A stretch of DNA of 64,000 nucleotides from Zanthoxylum bungeanum (taxonomy: Eukaryota; Streptophyta; Magnoliopsida; Sapindales; Rutaceae): positions 1 through 64,000 of the forward strand of contig SKCR01017753.1 in the NCBI GenBank assembly GCA_019454045.1, given 5' to 3'. The notes beneath the pieces are model-generated. The model saw nothing but the letters and a program-made list of their open reading frames with translations, was not told the origin of the DNA and ran no database searches. Positions 49,269 through 61,698 of this stretch are shown one piece after another; positions within the stretch are counted from its first letter, which is position 1, and each line of letters opens with the position of its first letter. The position numbers were made by a program, and so were the translations under genes.

Positions 49269-52200
49269 ATCTCCCACTTGGCCTATAGCCAATCACTCAA
49301 GTGTCTTACACCTGAACTATGTACGGTTCGCTCAAACTTCTGCTGAGAAACAACTTTCGTCAGCGGATTTACAAAGTTATCATCTGATGCGATTTATTCG
49401 ATCATCACACCACCACGATGTATGATCCGAACGAATCATATGAATAGTTGAAGTATATACTTGGATCGTTGATGAGACCATTAATTCTTTAGTCTGTGAT
49501 GTAGCCTAGCTAAGCTGCTAACAGAACTACTCCTAATCTGATTAGGATTATTATAGATCCAAATGGCTTATATTGCTGCTTCATCTGCATCAATATTTCG
49601 CTTTTGTTGTTTATTCAGCAACAATATCTTGCTTGGAATATTTCCAGCTCACTATTCCGTTATTCAAACTAAATAGTACCTTTATTACGACTTATAGTCG
49701 TTTTTGTCGGTTTGGAAACTTGCAGCGGTGAACCCAGTCACTTCAAGTTCTCATTCTCTATAGCTTAAGAAAACATCATTAGTTCATCTAAGATACTCAA
49801 GGATGTTCTTAACATCAATCCAGTGACTATCACTTGGATTGGCTTGATTGTGACTCCATATGCTCAAAGCATATGAGACACCAAGTCGCGTACATTCATA
49901 TCCACCTCTAGCCTAGCTAGACATGGGCCCACTTGCTTCACTATGAATAGGGCTAACAGATCGGTGGTTCTTGCACTTTCACCAAGTAAAAGGTATTTTA
50001 GGTACTTTACTTAATAAACTAGATTCATAGACTTTATTTGAGTGGAATCAAATATGTCCTAGTACCCACTCTTCAAAAGTGTGGATATACGATTCTTGTT
50101 TAATGTGTCTCAGACAGTACTGCCACAACTAAGTTTCTTCTGATCAAATCAGTTTGAACTATTAGTTTGTCATGTCATATGTTTGAGATTTATTCATATT
50201 CAAAATATAAACACTGTCATTCACATCTAATGTGTTTATCTCAATATCATCTTTATATAATAAAACACTTTAGTGTTCTAGAATATAAAGGTACACTCGC
50301 AACGAGTTATACTCGATATAGAGATAAATTCTGCACAACAGTCAGTCTCCTGCTCATCAGTAAATTCTGTACAACAGTACATATATATGTACAACACTTA
50401 GTATCAAAAATCCAATTTTGAAACTAATAGCGAACATGTTTATGACAAACATACTTGAAGCCGGAGCCTTTCCCCTCTTCACTTCCTTCATGTCTGCCTT
50501 GTCCAAACAGTAGTCACACATCCAATAACCCCGTCTACCACAGTTTAGGCAGACATCTTGGGATATGTCATTTGTCTTCCCAGAAGACTATGATGATTTT
50601 GCCTTTGCCCCTTTTAGAAGCTCTGGCTCTGCCTACTTGAGCATAGCCGTCAACTCTCCAAGAGTTTACTGTTGGTTTGTAATGAACCTGCCCCAGCTTT
50701 CGGAAGATCTTTAATTTCATCATCATGGTACAAGGATCTAATCCTTAATTTTGACAACGAAATTAAAGTGTCATTGCATCTAGCATAAATGATTGAGCAC
50801 AAAAGTTATCATCACCATGAGTCTTCCAAAACTCATGCTCCACTATTTGCTCAACTCCGGGCTCAAGCCCAATAGATTGCTCTATCAAATAGAATAACTT
50901 CTCAGTTCCCAGGACTATCTTGAGGTTTTATTCCCAAAAATGTCTTTAAAGCCGTTTAAAGACATTTTTACCTAGGTGAATGTTCTAAACGCTAATCTTT
51001 CAGTTATCTTGATTGCTATAGTCCAACTATCCAATCAACGATTTTAGGTATTATTGAATATAATGATTACTATAGTCTAACTATATAATCAATATAATTT
51101 AATTGGTTAAATTCAAATATATTGATTACTGTAATCCAATTATATAATCAACTATAATTTGAAGTAGTTTGAATATTGTCCAACTGTTTAATTAAAACAA
51201 CGATTAAATATTAGTCCAACTAATATATATATGTAATGACGAAAAATTGAAATGAGCGCGTATTGGCAAGTACCTAAACGAAATTGTAAATTTAATACCT
51301 GCCTCCCACTATTTTTCGGCGAGCCTCTAACCCTCTGTTGAGTACTCGGGAAACCTTGTTTCCTAGTGGGCTAGGATCCCGTTAAATAACACACAACCTT
51401 GACTTTGGCCAACAAGCTGTATGATATTTAACTAGGTAGATCTCTAAGATCAATTGAATCTCATCTAATTCCTAGATCCAATAGGTGGACATCCAAATCC
51501 GAAACATATATCTAATATATGCCAATATATCCGATATATTGCCTAACCTTTTTCCTCTGAATCAATTAAGCATTGGCTTTGGCACAACAAACTTAATGAT
51601 TCCAGTTAAGTGGGACCCATTGACCTTGGAAAGCTTCGTAATCGATGTCGATGGACAAGAAGTGATCCTGACTTTGGCCAACAAATCACAACTTGGACAA
51701 GACATGCGATATGGAACAAAGCCTTCATGATTCAAACACATCCGCGATGGACAAAGGTCTTGACTTTGGCCAACAAACCAGTGCCAATCTTGGATCTTGA
51801 GAATGAATCATTCAATGGAAGGAAAAACCCTTAATATTTGTTGAGGGTTTTTTGCGTAATTGGCAACCAATTAATTATCTTTGATTAGGTCTCATCATAC
51901 ACCCTTAAACATGCATTCTAAAAGCATAATAAGGCGCGGTAAATAAATTAATAATGATATGCGGATGGATATTTAAAACATTTTGTTCCTAGAACAAATC
52001 TCTCCCTTTCCTCTCTCCCGCTAGCACAAATCTTACTTCTACCCAATTACATAACACTTCTAAAGAAACCTCATTTACATTGAGGGGAATAGGTGAGAAG
52101 AGAAATACAAAGAGTCAAGAGGTAATAGGCTGGACAGGAAGGTCCAATTTAATAAATTCTAAATTTATTACAACAATTTCCAAAATTGCCCTCACCCATC

Positions 52201-53314
52201 TAATATCCATCCGATATACATTATTCATACATAACATCCATGTATTCACACAAAGCATGTTATCAATCAATCTAATCCAATTAATTAATCTGAAATTAAT
52301 GACCATCAAATGTTCAAACAACGATTTGATTTGCGCGAGTCCAACTTGTTTAAGAATAAGTATTCAAAGTACGAATTCTTGAATTATATTAAACTACAAC
52401 ATTAAATCCAATTTAATTTGTATTCAATACTAATTCTTTATTTAATTCTAAATTAAATAATTACACTTTATTAATAAGCCTTTGCGACTTAGATTCTAAA
52501 TCTAATCTTAACGGGTCTCAAAGCCCAATTAACATCCAATGCCAATTTAATTAAAGTCCAATGAGATTTCAATTTATTTATAAGGCATGGACTTTGGCAA
52601 CCAAAGCCCAATAAGGAATCACCTTTTTTCCAAAAATCAATTTAGGCCCAATTAAAATTTTAAAGGCCCATTTAATCATATTTGGAATTTATGGAAATGG
52701 TTTTAGGCCTAATTGGATCCAACCAATTAACCTAAACCAAACTTGGCCCAACCAAGCCCATTAAGCCCAAATACAACTTTATTAGCCCAATTCCAAATTT
52801 AGCCCATTTAATTTAATCACAATATTCCCAATATCACAATTTAAATAATTCAAGTGTATTAGCCATAATTAATTAGTCAAATTAACATTTCTAAAATACC
52901 AATTACATAATTAATCATGCTTATCATCATCAACACATGTCCAACATTATTGAATCAAAAAATCAATTCATTTCCATGCTATATAGCTCACGGCATTTTG
53001 AGGAATTTTAAATCCGATTTTGATTTTAATCCAATTAAATCCTAAATCAATTTACCCCATGTTTTTCAACTCATCCAATGATCAAAAGAACAAAAAAATA
53101 CCATGACTATTTAGGGCATGTAACTTTCGGCCAAGCCAAAAAATTGGGGAAAATTTAATCCAATTCAATTTTCATCAAATTGATCATGCATAACTCTAAG
53201 TTATCATCATTCAAGCATACTCAATCAATCAATTTTATCAAATCATGCTCAAATTAATTTTACCCAAATTTTACCCTAATTCAATTTCATGCTTAAAAAC
53301 CGCTCTGATACCAT
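49269..53314 (-). mobile_element. Interior of copia family E element (gag and RNase H remnants)
   Basis: From right to left on the minus strand: primer site at 53313-53300 (TGGTATCAGAGCGG), a long leader (about 51240-53300), a degenerate gag with a zinc-knuckle-like CLNCGRRGYWMCDYC near 50560-50520, and a scrap of integrase start near 49920-49980. After a deletion comes an RNase H remnant up to the purine tract. RT and the integrase core are absent. No frame is intact. Confidence 0.65.
53300..53313 (-). other. Primer binding site of the family E element
   Basis: The minus strand reads TGGTATCAGAGCGG, initiator-Met tRNA type, one base from the LTR. Confidence 0.85.
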
Positions 53315-55238
53315 TGTTGGGTTTTCTAGGTCAAACCAAGATCATATTAAGCTATGAAATGTGTGAATACAACAAAGTAAAGTTGTGGAAATACTCAATT
53401 TGATCAGCTTTGCGATGCGAAGAACACAAAAAAATTTCTGCTCTTTGAAGCTCTCTGCCATGCCTCCTTTTTGTGCTCCATGTTTGATCTCCAAGCTTTG
53501 TGTGTGGATTCCATGCTCATTATTGGGTTTCCCTATCACCTTTGTAAGACCCATTTTAGTGCTAGCTCTTGAGATTTTGCAACAAAATCATGAAGAAGTG
53601 AAGCCTAGCTTCACGCCCAAAAAAAAAACTTTGTAATTGTTTCTAAGACAATTACCAAGTTATTTTCCAAAGTCAAAAATCCTTTTTGGTATATGCTTTC
53701 CAAAAGCAATTTGGAGGGAAAAGAGCATTAATTGCTCTCAACCACCTCCATCACCAAAAAAGTGACATGACACACATCACAAAAAGTGGATGTGACATGT
53801 GAGGGACTTGTGATGTGATTTGTGGCCGCACTTGATTCAAAATCGGAGTGGCCTCACAAATATATTCCGGGCTCGGGTTCGTTAATTCCGAATTAACGAA
53901 TTTTCCGTTGCGACGTAATTAAATCAAATTTAATTAAATAATTATGCCTAGCAAAATTACTATTCACATCGCTCGCGAATTAATTCTAAATTAACTCGTT
54001 CGCCCGAATTAAAATCCAATATTAATTCCGCGTCGAAATGTAATTTTGTATAATATATCGAATATATTATTTTATCGATTAATTCCAAATTAATCTTTCT
54101 CCCTCTTTAAATAATATTTTATCCCAGATAAAATATCTCCGTAATTAATCCTAGATTAATTTTCTCTCTCTCTTATAATTAATCCCAGATTAATTATATC
54201 CGAGTCATACGTCATCGGTGAATCTTTGGGAAGTGACCCATGAGATCCTTGGATATGTTGGCAGTAAATCCGGTCGTCGGACTATCCGAACACGTACGTA
54301 CCTAGTACTACGTTTTTACCGATTTAAAAGACATGGTTGGCTTCTAGGAAAACATCGTGCCTTCCAGATTCTCCAGAAATATTCTTAAAGGAATATGTAA
54401 TCTGTATCAGGCGTAGTATACGTAGTATTGCATATTTCGATCCAGTATCGAATGTCACGTGCTAGGCCTGAGGCTGGATTTGTGTCTGCCCCGTACGAAG
54501 CACATATCGGATCTCTGGTAACTAGTCTCTATAATCGGAAAAACATGACCTAGTCATATTATCCCGATAGCTGCAGCATATAAGAGCACAAGTTCTGTAT
54601 CCTACGTGACCATCATCTCCATATGACTGAAGTGATACTTCCATCTTGACATCAAACTCAATACACTACGATTCTCAATATACCCAGAAGAGGCGTACAC
54701 ATAACCTGTTAAAGCCCTGGACGACCAAAACCAAAGTATATTGATTGTCGCAAGTATTAGCGATGCAAGTCTTAGGTTAAGACCAAATACACCTACCCTA
54801 ATTCGGACTTCCATAGACACATAGTCATACTACCAATGGAATTCTGGGGGGTCTATCCAGAGCGAAGCTGTTTCCGTACCATCGGTAAACACAACCTCCT
54901 ATTACACTTGTATGAGTATCCAATACCCAAATATATGAGAACTATGCCGTTATCCTCCCATAACACGCACAAGTGCAATACTAGTCTATTCCGCATTATC
55001 GATGTCCAATCTCGATAATAGTACGACTAGGGATGTTTTAATGATTAAACCTTAGTGTATTAATAGTGTCTCATATCTTATTAATCCGGAACTAATCATA
55101 TGGACTTTTATCATTTATGTATCCCAGTAATCCAATTACAAATGATAAAAGAGCAATTTCTTTTGTCACATAGTTAATTTGTACAACAACACCATGTTCT
55201 GTACAAATAGTGATGCTATGGGTCATAATTGTCCAACA
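53315..55238 (-). repeat. LTR of copia family E (third copy, shared)
   Basis: Has a primer site on its left and a purine tract plus coding remnant on its right. It serves as the 5' LTR of one element and the 3' LTR of another. Confidence 0.85.
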
Positions 55239-56865
55239 ATCTCCCACTTGGCCTATAGCCAATCACTCAAGTGTCTTACACTTGAACTATGTACGGGTCG
55301 CTCAAACTTCAGCTGAGAAACAGCTTTCGTCAGTGGATTTGCAAAATTATCATCTGATGTGATTTATTCGATCATCACATCGCCACGATGTATGATCCGA
55401 ACGAATCAGATGAATAGTTGAAGTATATACTTGGATCGTTGATGAGACCATTAATTCTTTAGCCTGTGCTGTAGCCTAGCTCAGCTGCTAATAGAACTAC
55501 ACCTAATCTTATTAGGATTATTATAGATCCCAATCGCTTCTATTGCTGCCTCAGCTGCAGTAATATTCCGCTTTTGTTGTTTATTCGGCAATAGTATCTT
55601 GCTTGGAAGATTTCCAGCTCACTGTTCCGTTGTTTAAACTATATAGTACTGGTATTATGACTTATAGTCGTTTTTGTCGGTTTGGAAACTTGCATCAGTG
55701 AACCCAGTCACTTCAAGTTATCCTTCTCAATAGCTTAAGAAAGCATCCTTAGTTCATCTAAGATACTTAAGGATGTTCTTAACAACAATCCAGTGACTAT
55801 CACTTGGATTGGCTTGATTGTGACTCCATATGCTCAAAGCATATGAGACACCAAGTCGCGTACATTTATTTCAATGTACGAGTTCTCGGAGAGTGTCAAC
55901 AAATTTTAGATCTATCCCAGTAGATCCTTATTCCTAGAATAAAGGTTGTCTCTCCCAAGTATTCTATGGAGAATTTTTATGAAAGCCAAGCTCTCACCGA
56001 TTGTATTATGGGAATGTCATTTCCAAGAAATGATATATCAGCATTTTATAGGACAATCATTGTCAGTGCGCTCCCACTAACCTCCTTATATAGACAAGAA
56101 TTATCTTCATTTTGAATTAAATCATATACCATTATGATTACATCAAAACACTGGTTCCAAGAACGCAATGCTTGCTTCAATCCATAAATGGATCGATTTA
56201 ACTTGCAAACCTTCTTTGCTCGTTTTGGTGCGACAAAACCGTCAGGATGTTATAAACATCCTCCAAAAGGTTTCCGTTTAATGAAAGTGATTTTGACGTT
56301 CAACTGCCACATTTCATAAATGAAACATGCAGCATTAGTAAGCATTATCCAAATGGATTTAACCATGGCAACAAGTAAAAGGTTTCGTCGTAATCGACAT
56401 AATGTTGATAACGATACCTTTTCGCTACAAGCCTAACTCAGTACGTTGGTATGTTTCCATCCATATTTGTCTTCCTTGAAGACTCATATAATACCAATAG
56501 GCACAATGCCTTTCGGTACAACAATCAGTGGCTAAACTTGGTTGATATACATGAATCCATTTCGGACATCATGGCACTTTGCCATGATAAGGAGTCGATA
56601 CCTTGTATCACTTCCTCATACGTAGTCGGTTTGTCTTCCTCAATAAGATTGACATCTTAATGAGGTGAGATCAGAAACTCATACCTCCCAGGTTGTTTTC
56701 TGACTCTCTCTGACTTACGCGGTTCTTGTGTATTCGAAGATTGTGGTACAGTTTCATCCCTGAGGAGCTGTTTGTGTTCCGTTAAGGAATCGATGCCTGG
56801 AACAGTATTACTCCGATTTTCATCGAGTTTTACTTTCTTCCCACTTACCACTGCATATAGGTATT
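55239..56865 (-). pseudogene. Family E RNase H and RT remnant
   Basis: On the minus strand from 56865: a linker rich in charged residues (RKSERVRKQPGRYEFLI at about 56720-56670), degenerate RT with VCKLNRSIYGLKQA near 56210, and RNase H remnants down to the purine tract at 55239. There are many stops. It is cut off at 56866 by the Athila-type LTR. Confidence 0.7.
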
Positions 56866-57477
56866 TGATGAGCGGAAAATATATCAATATTTACCGCCCC
56901 TTTTACTTAATATTTTGTTTAGTTTCTCGGGTTTGATGAACGTTTTGATGTGTTTTAGTTTATTTTGCAGACAAAATAATATTGGGACACAATGAAATCA
57001 TTTAGGACGAAATGTGGGTCAAATAAGGGCAAAAATTGGACTTGACATATTAATTTTGGAGATTGGAAACTTGAAAGGGCGTTTTAACGAAGTGCAGTTT
57101 TGAAAATTCCAGTTTTGTGCATATGTCGTAATTTGGGCATAACTTTTTACTCCAATATCGGATTGAGCTGATTCAAGTTCCAGATTAAAGAAGACTCAAA
57201 GATCTACAGCTTTAAAAGATAAAATAATTTCGAATTCTGAATATTTCATGCCCGAAATTGATAACCATCCAGAAGTGTGTTGTGTGTAATTATTAAACTC
57301 ACTTTCAATCATTTTCAAAGCAAAAAATAAATTAATAAATAAATAATAAAAATTATCAAATCATCACCAAACATGATAAGAGATTAGTGGAGCAATTAAT
57401 AATGGATTTAGTGGAGCAATTAGCGGAGCAATTAATAATTGATTTGGTGGATGATTTGATGGAGGTAAAATTTTGCC

Positions 57478-57485
57478 TATAAATA
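57478..57485 (+). promoter_or_regulatory. TATA box of the element H LTR
   Basis: TATAAATA in the context CCTATAAATAGCAAGCC, in the middle of the LTR. Confidence 0.6.
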
Positions 57486-57790
57486 GCAAGCCATTTCATT
57501 TGTAAATTCATACTTTCTTCTAAGGAATTCCTTAAGAATACTAAGAAGATTGTATCTTGTTTGTTTATTTACAGCTTTCAGTAATTAATTTTCGCTTTCG
57601 CACTTTCTTTTCTCTACTTTTCAGTTTTTACTTTCCGCAATTTACTTTACGCACAGTACTTTTCTTTCTTTAATTTTTAGTTTTTACTTTTCAGTAATGA
57701 GGAGGTAACTCCCCTTTGCTGGGGTAAAAGGTAAAACTTTTATTACTAATATTTAGATTAATCTCCCTTAATTATAATATATAAACTAGT

Positions 57791-57950
57791 TAAAACCTGA
57801 CTTAACGAGGATACCGCCATATTGGTCGGTTGGTAATTATTTAAATTGGTTTTAACCTGACTAAACTGGATACCGCCTGATTGGTCGGTTGGTAATTAAT
57901 TATTAATTTGACTTAATCTGGATACCGCTTATATGGCTGGTTGGTAATTA
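57791..57950. repeat. Three tandem repeats of about 55 bases in the H LTR
   Basis: Each unit has a TTAACCTGACT-like start, GGATACCGCC and GGTCGGTTGGTAATTA. The last block starts at 57824, 57883 and 57935. Confidence 0.85.
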
Positions 57951-58029
57951 TCATGCAAAGTTAATATATTATATTAAGGGAGATATCTAAAATAGAAGTA
58001 ATAAAAGTGGATCTTTTTACCTCATCATT

Positions 58030-58255
58030 TTCTTTTATTGTAATTTTACTTTATTTACTTTTCGGCAATTTGTTTTCAGCAATTTACTTTTCAGTATTTA
58101 ATTTCAGCATTTACTTTTCAGTAATTTACTTTCAACATTTACTTTTCAGTATTTAATTTTCAGTATTTAATTTCAGCATTTACTTTCAGCATTTACTTTT
58201 CAGCATTTAATTTTCAGTATTTAATTTTCAGTATTTTACTTTATGTCTTTTATTT
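58030..58255. repeat. Short-unit pyrimidine-rich minisatellite in the H LTR
   Basis: About a dozen imperfect copies of a 13-14 base unit such as TTTACTTTTCAGCA or TTTAATTTTCAGTA. Confidence 0.85.
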
Positions 58256-59034
58256 TATTTAAGTTTTTTTTACTACCTGTAAATATGTGTCGTAATTAAG
58301 CCAGTTATCTGGGGTTGTGATGAAATTCTAATATCACCGGTTTATAAGGGGTTATTTTATAGTTTGGGTAATTTAAAGGTTTACTTATTAAGTCTTAAGC
58401 TTAATGCTTCTTGTTGTCTGATCACCAATAAGATTGATGTGGTAAATCTAAAATGAACTAGACATAGGATTTTAGGTTTCAGCCTTAGACTTAATAGCCC
58501 ACGATCTTCCTTGAGGATAGATAACCCTTTAATAGATTTCCTTACAGGATAGACATATACCTGTCGGGCGGGGGTAGCCATAATTGGAACTTAAACTTAA
58601 TAAATCCAAATAATTTGGTTGACATAGACATATGGTTCAATTGGTTAAACTGGGTATTTGCGTCTGACCATCGACATAGGCTTTTGCATAATTTCGTGTT
58701 CCAGGTTAGTAAACTGATTTATTACACAAACATAAAATAATCACTTCATCTTTTAAAAGATATTAGAATGATTCACAACCCTAGATCTTTGAGTCTTTTG
58801 TTATTTTCCTTAGTATTTTCTTTTGTTTATTTTATTTATTTTAATTAAGGAAAACCACATTCAACCAATCAAACAATCATTCTCTTCTCCATATAATTAG
58901 ATACCTGTAAATAAATAGTATCAATAATTAATAACAACAGTAGGAATTAAGTCCTCGTGGGATTGATATTTTTATTCTACTTGAACGATATGTGCGATTG
59001 CGTTATACGCGTGTGTAAGCACCGGTCAAGGTTT

Positions 59035-59052
59035 TGGCGCCGTTGCCGGGGA
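59035..59052 (+). other. Primer binding site of element H (tRNA-Asp type)
   Basis: TGGCGCCGTTGCCGGGGA, the standard primer site of Athila and several other plant gypsy lineages. Confidence 0.9.
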
Positions 59053-59159
59053 CTTATTTATCTTTCACTATTAGTTTTGGGGTTAGATACGTTACTTGTA
59101 TCTAATTTCTTTTTACTTATTGTTTTTGTTTTCTTGTGTTTCAGGTTCTCAGAAACTAC

Positions 59160-61533
59160 ATGAGACGAACCAGAAGCTTTGAACTTCGACCGCTTGACCC
59201 AAAAATTGAAAGAACCATCAGACATTTGAGACAGAACCATTCCGGTGGTTGACGGACTCATTTCTTGTATTGTACTTCCTCCCTTGCCAGCAAATGCAGG
59301 TGACATCAAAACATACATCCAGATGATTCAGCAGTCAGTACAGTTTGGGGGGAATGCAACTGAAAATCCTAATGCCCACATCAACAACTTTCTGGAAGTT
59401 TGCGATACTTTCAATTACAACCGAGTAGCTGAAGAAGCAATGAGACTGCGGGTTTTTCCATTTTCCCTGAAAGACAGAGCTAAAGCTTGGCTACATTCAC
59501 TACCAGTAGGTTCCATCACAACTTGGAACACTCTAGCCACAAAATTCCTTGCAAAGTACTTTCCACCAGCAAGAACTGCAAAGTTGAGGAATGACATCAC
59601 ATCTTTTGTACAACAAGATTCAGAATCCATTTGCGAAGCTTGGGAAAGATTCAAAGATTTACTCCAGAAATGTCCTCATCATGAGATCGCAAAGTGGCTA
59701 CAAGTCCAAACCTTCTACAATGGACTTTCTGGAATAATGAGAACCACAATTGATGCTGCTGCTGGAGGAGCTTTGATGGCAAAAGGAGAAGATCAGGCCT
59801 GGGACTTAATTGAAGAAATGGCCAACAACAATTCTTTATGGCCAACAGAAAGGAGCATGATCCAAAGAATTGCAGGAATTTATGAAGTTGGAGCCAACAC
59901 AACACTAAATTCCAAGCTGGATGTGATATACAAATGTATAGAAATACTTAGCATGCAAGTTGTGAACATTGCTGGAACCACAAGTTCACCATATGAAGGA
60001 CCACCAGAAACAATTCAACATAAAGAAATAGTGAACTACGTTAACAATTTCAACAGACAGGGGAATAATCCATATTCCAACACCTACAACCCAGGGTGGA
60101 GGAATCATCCCCATTTTTCATGGAGCAACAATTCAGGGCAAATGAACAACCCACCACCCGGATTCCAGCAACAGAACAAAGGCCAAGAGCATGAAAAAGA
60201 ACCAGGAATAATAGAAGTGTTGTCCCAGTTGAAGAAGCAAGAAGCAAAATATGATGCTTTAGCAGCTATGGTTCAAAATCAAGTAGCATTGAATCAAAGC
60301 CATTCAGCCTCTATTAAAGCAATGGAAAATCAAATGGGACAACTGGCCAATGCTCAAAGTTACAGACCGCCAGGTACCCTTCCTAGCAACACTGAACCAA
60401 ATCCGAGGAACATGGGAAATGAGCAATGTCATGCCATCATGTTAAAAAGCGGTACTGAAATCAACAAAGATATTGGAATCAAGGAAACAATTGAAGATAT
60501 TCCAAAAGAAACAAAACAACAGATGGAGGAAAAAGAAGCAAAGGAAAAAGAACAGACCACTCCACCTCCATCTTTTCCTCAGCGTCTTCAGAAAAACAAA
60601 ATGGACAAGTAGGTTGCTCGTTTCCTGGAGGTGTTCAAAAAGCTGCATATCAACATTCCATTTGCAGAAGCGTTGGAACAAATGCCCAGCTATGCCAAAT
60701 TTATGAAAGATATTCTTTCACGAAAGCGGAGATTGGGAGATTACGAGACAGTAGCATTGACAGAAGAATGCAGCGCCATCATTCAGAGAAAACTTCCTCC
60801 AAAGTTGAAAGATCCTGGCAGTTTCACTGTACCTTGCACCATATGAGAACATGACTTTGGTAAGGCTTTATGTGATTTAGGTGCAAGTGTTAACTTGATG
60901 CCTTTTTCTATTTTCAGGAAACTGAAAATTGGAGAAACAATGCCCACTTCAGTTTCTCTACAACTTGCTGATAGAACGCTCGTATTTCCAAGAGGCGTAG
61001 TTGAGGATGTGCTGGTCAAGGTTGACAAATTCATTTTCCCTGCATATTTTATTATCCTTGATATGGAGGAAGACGCAGACGTGCCAATCATCCTCGGGAG
61101 ACCATTCTTGGCTACAGGTCGAACCATTATTGATGTACAAAAAGGAGAACTAACCATGAGTGTACTGAAGAAGCCTATTCTTGCACTACAAGCAATAGAA
61201 GAGAAAAAGTTCCACCAGCTCAACGAATTGGAGGAATTTCACATACAAGCTTTTGAGGATGCCAAATTGTACAATGAAAAGGCAAGGAAAAAACATGATG
61301 AGAAGTTAGTGCGCATACAACTGGAACTAGGACAGAAGGTACTGTTAAACAAATCAAGGGTGAAATTCTTCCTATGGAAGCCAAAATCATGGTGGTCAGG
61401 TCCATTTGTGATCACCAAGGTTTTACCAGACAGAGTCGTGGAGATACATGATCCTGACTCCAACAAAACTTTCAAGGTTAAAAACAATCGTGTTAAACAC
61501 TACTGGGGAGAATCATTTGAGCGACAAAAATAA
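59160..61533 (+). pseudogene. Element H gag-protease joined to integrase C-terminus
   Basis: The ATG at 59160 (MRRTRSFELRPLDPKIERT) is followed by a frameshift before about 59250. From there one frame runs to 61533 with only two nonsense codons: TAG at 60610-60612 and TGA at 60844-60846. Gag core: PNAHINNFLEVCDTFNYN, AWLHSLPVGSITTWNTLATKF, CPHHEIAKWLQVQTFYNGL. A Gln/Asn-rich tail follows. Protease has ALCDLGASVNLMP and PIILGRPFLATGR. Right after IIDVQKGELTMSV the reading jumps to integrase C-terminal sequence (LNELEEFHIQAFEDAKLY, GQKVLL, WSGPFVITKV, VKNNRVKHYWG). RT, RNase H and the DDE core are missing, a deletion of several kb. The GTG at 59245 is not a real start. Confidence 0.85.
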
Positions 61534-61698
61534 AGTGTCACACTTTCAGATCCAGCCTAACGTTCGAGAAGTCACGTCTAGCTGACGACTTTAAACTTAG
61601 CGCTCGCAGGGAGGCAACCCATGCAATTTGTGTATATATTGTGATCTGGTGTGTTTTATTTTTGTGTGTTTAGTTTTTGCAGATTAAGACATTTCAAG
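61534..61698 (+). other. Element H tail block and splice-acceptor-like site
   Basis: Contains the conserved post-integrase block (GTCTAGCTGACGACTTTAAA to GGAGGCAACCCA) of Athila relatives. Then a T-rich tract ends in TTTTTGCAG at 61682, a strong 3' splice-site consensus 16 bases before the next ATG. Confidence 0.6.

Larger units (their letters stand above)
56866..59028 (+). repeat. 5' LTR of Athila-type element H
   Basis: Starts TGATGAGCGGAAAATATATC, the usual Athila start, and ends near CACCGGTCA, six bases before the primer site. It contains tandem repeats and a TATA box. The 3' partner is not in view, so the ends are by analogy. Confidence 0.75.
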
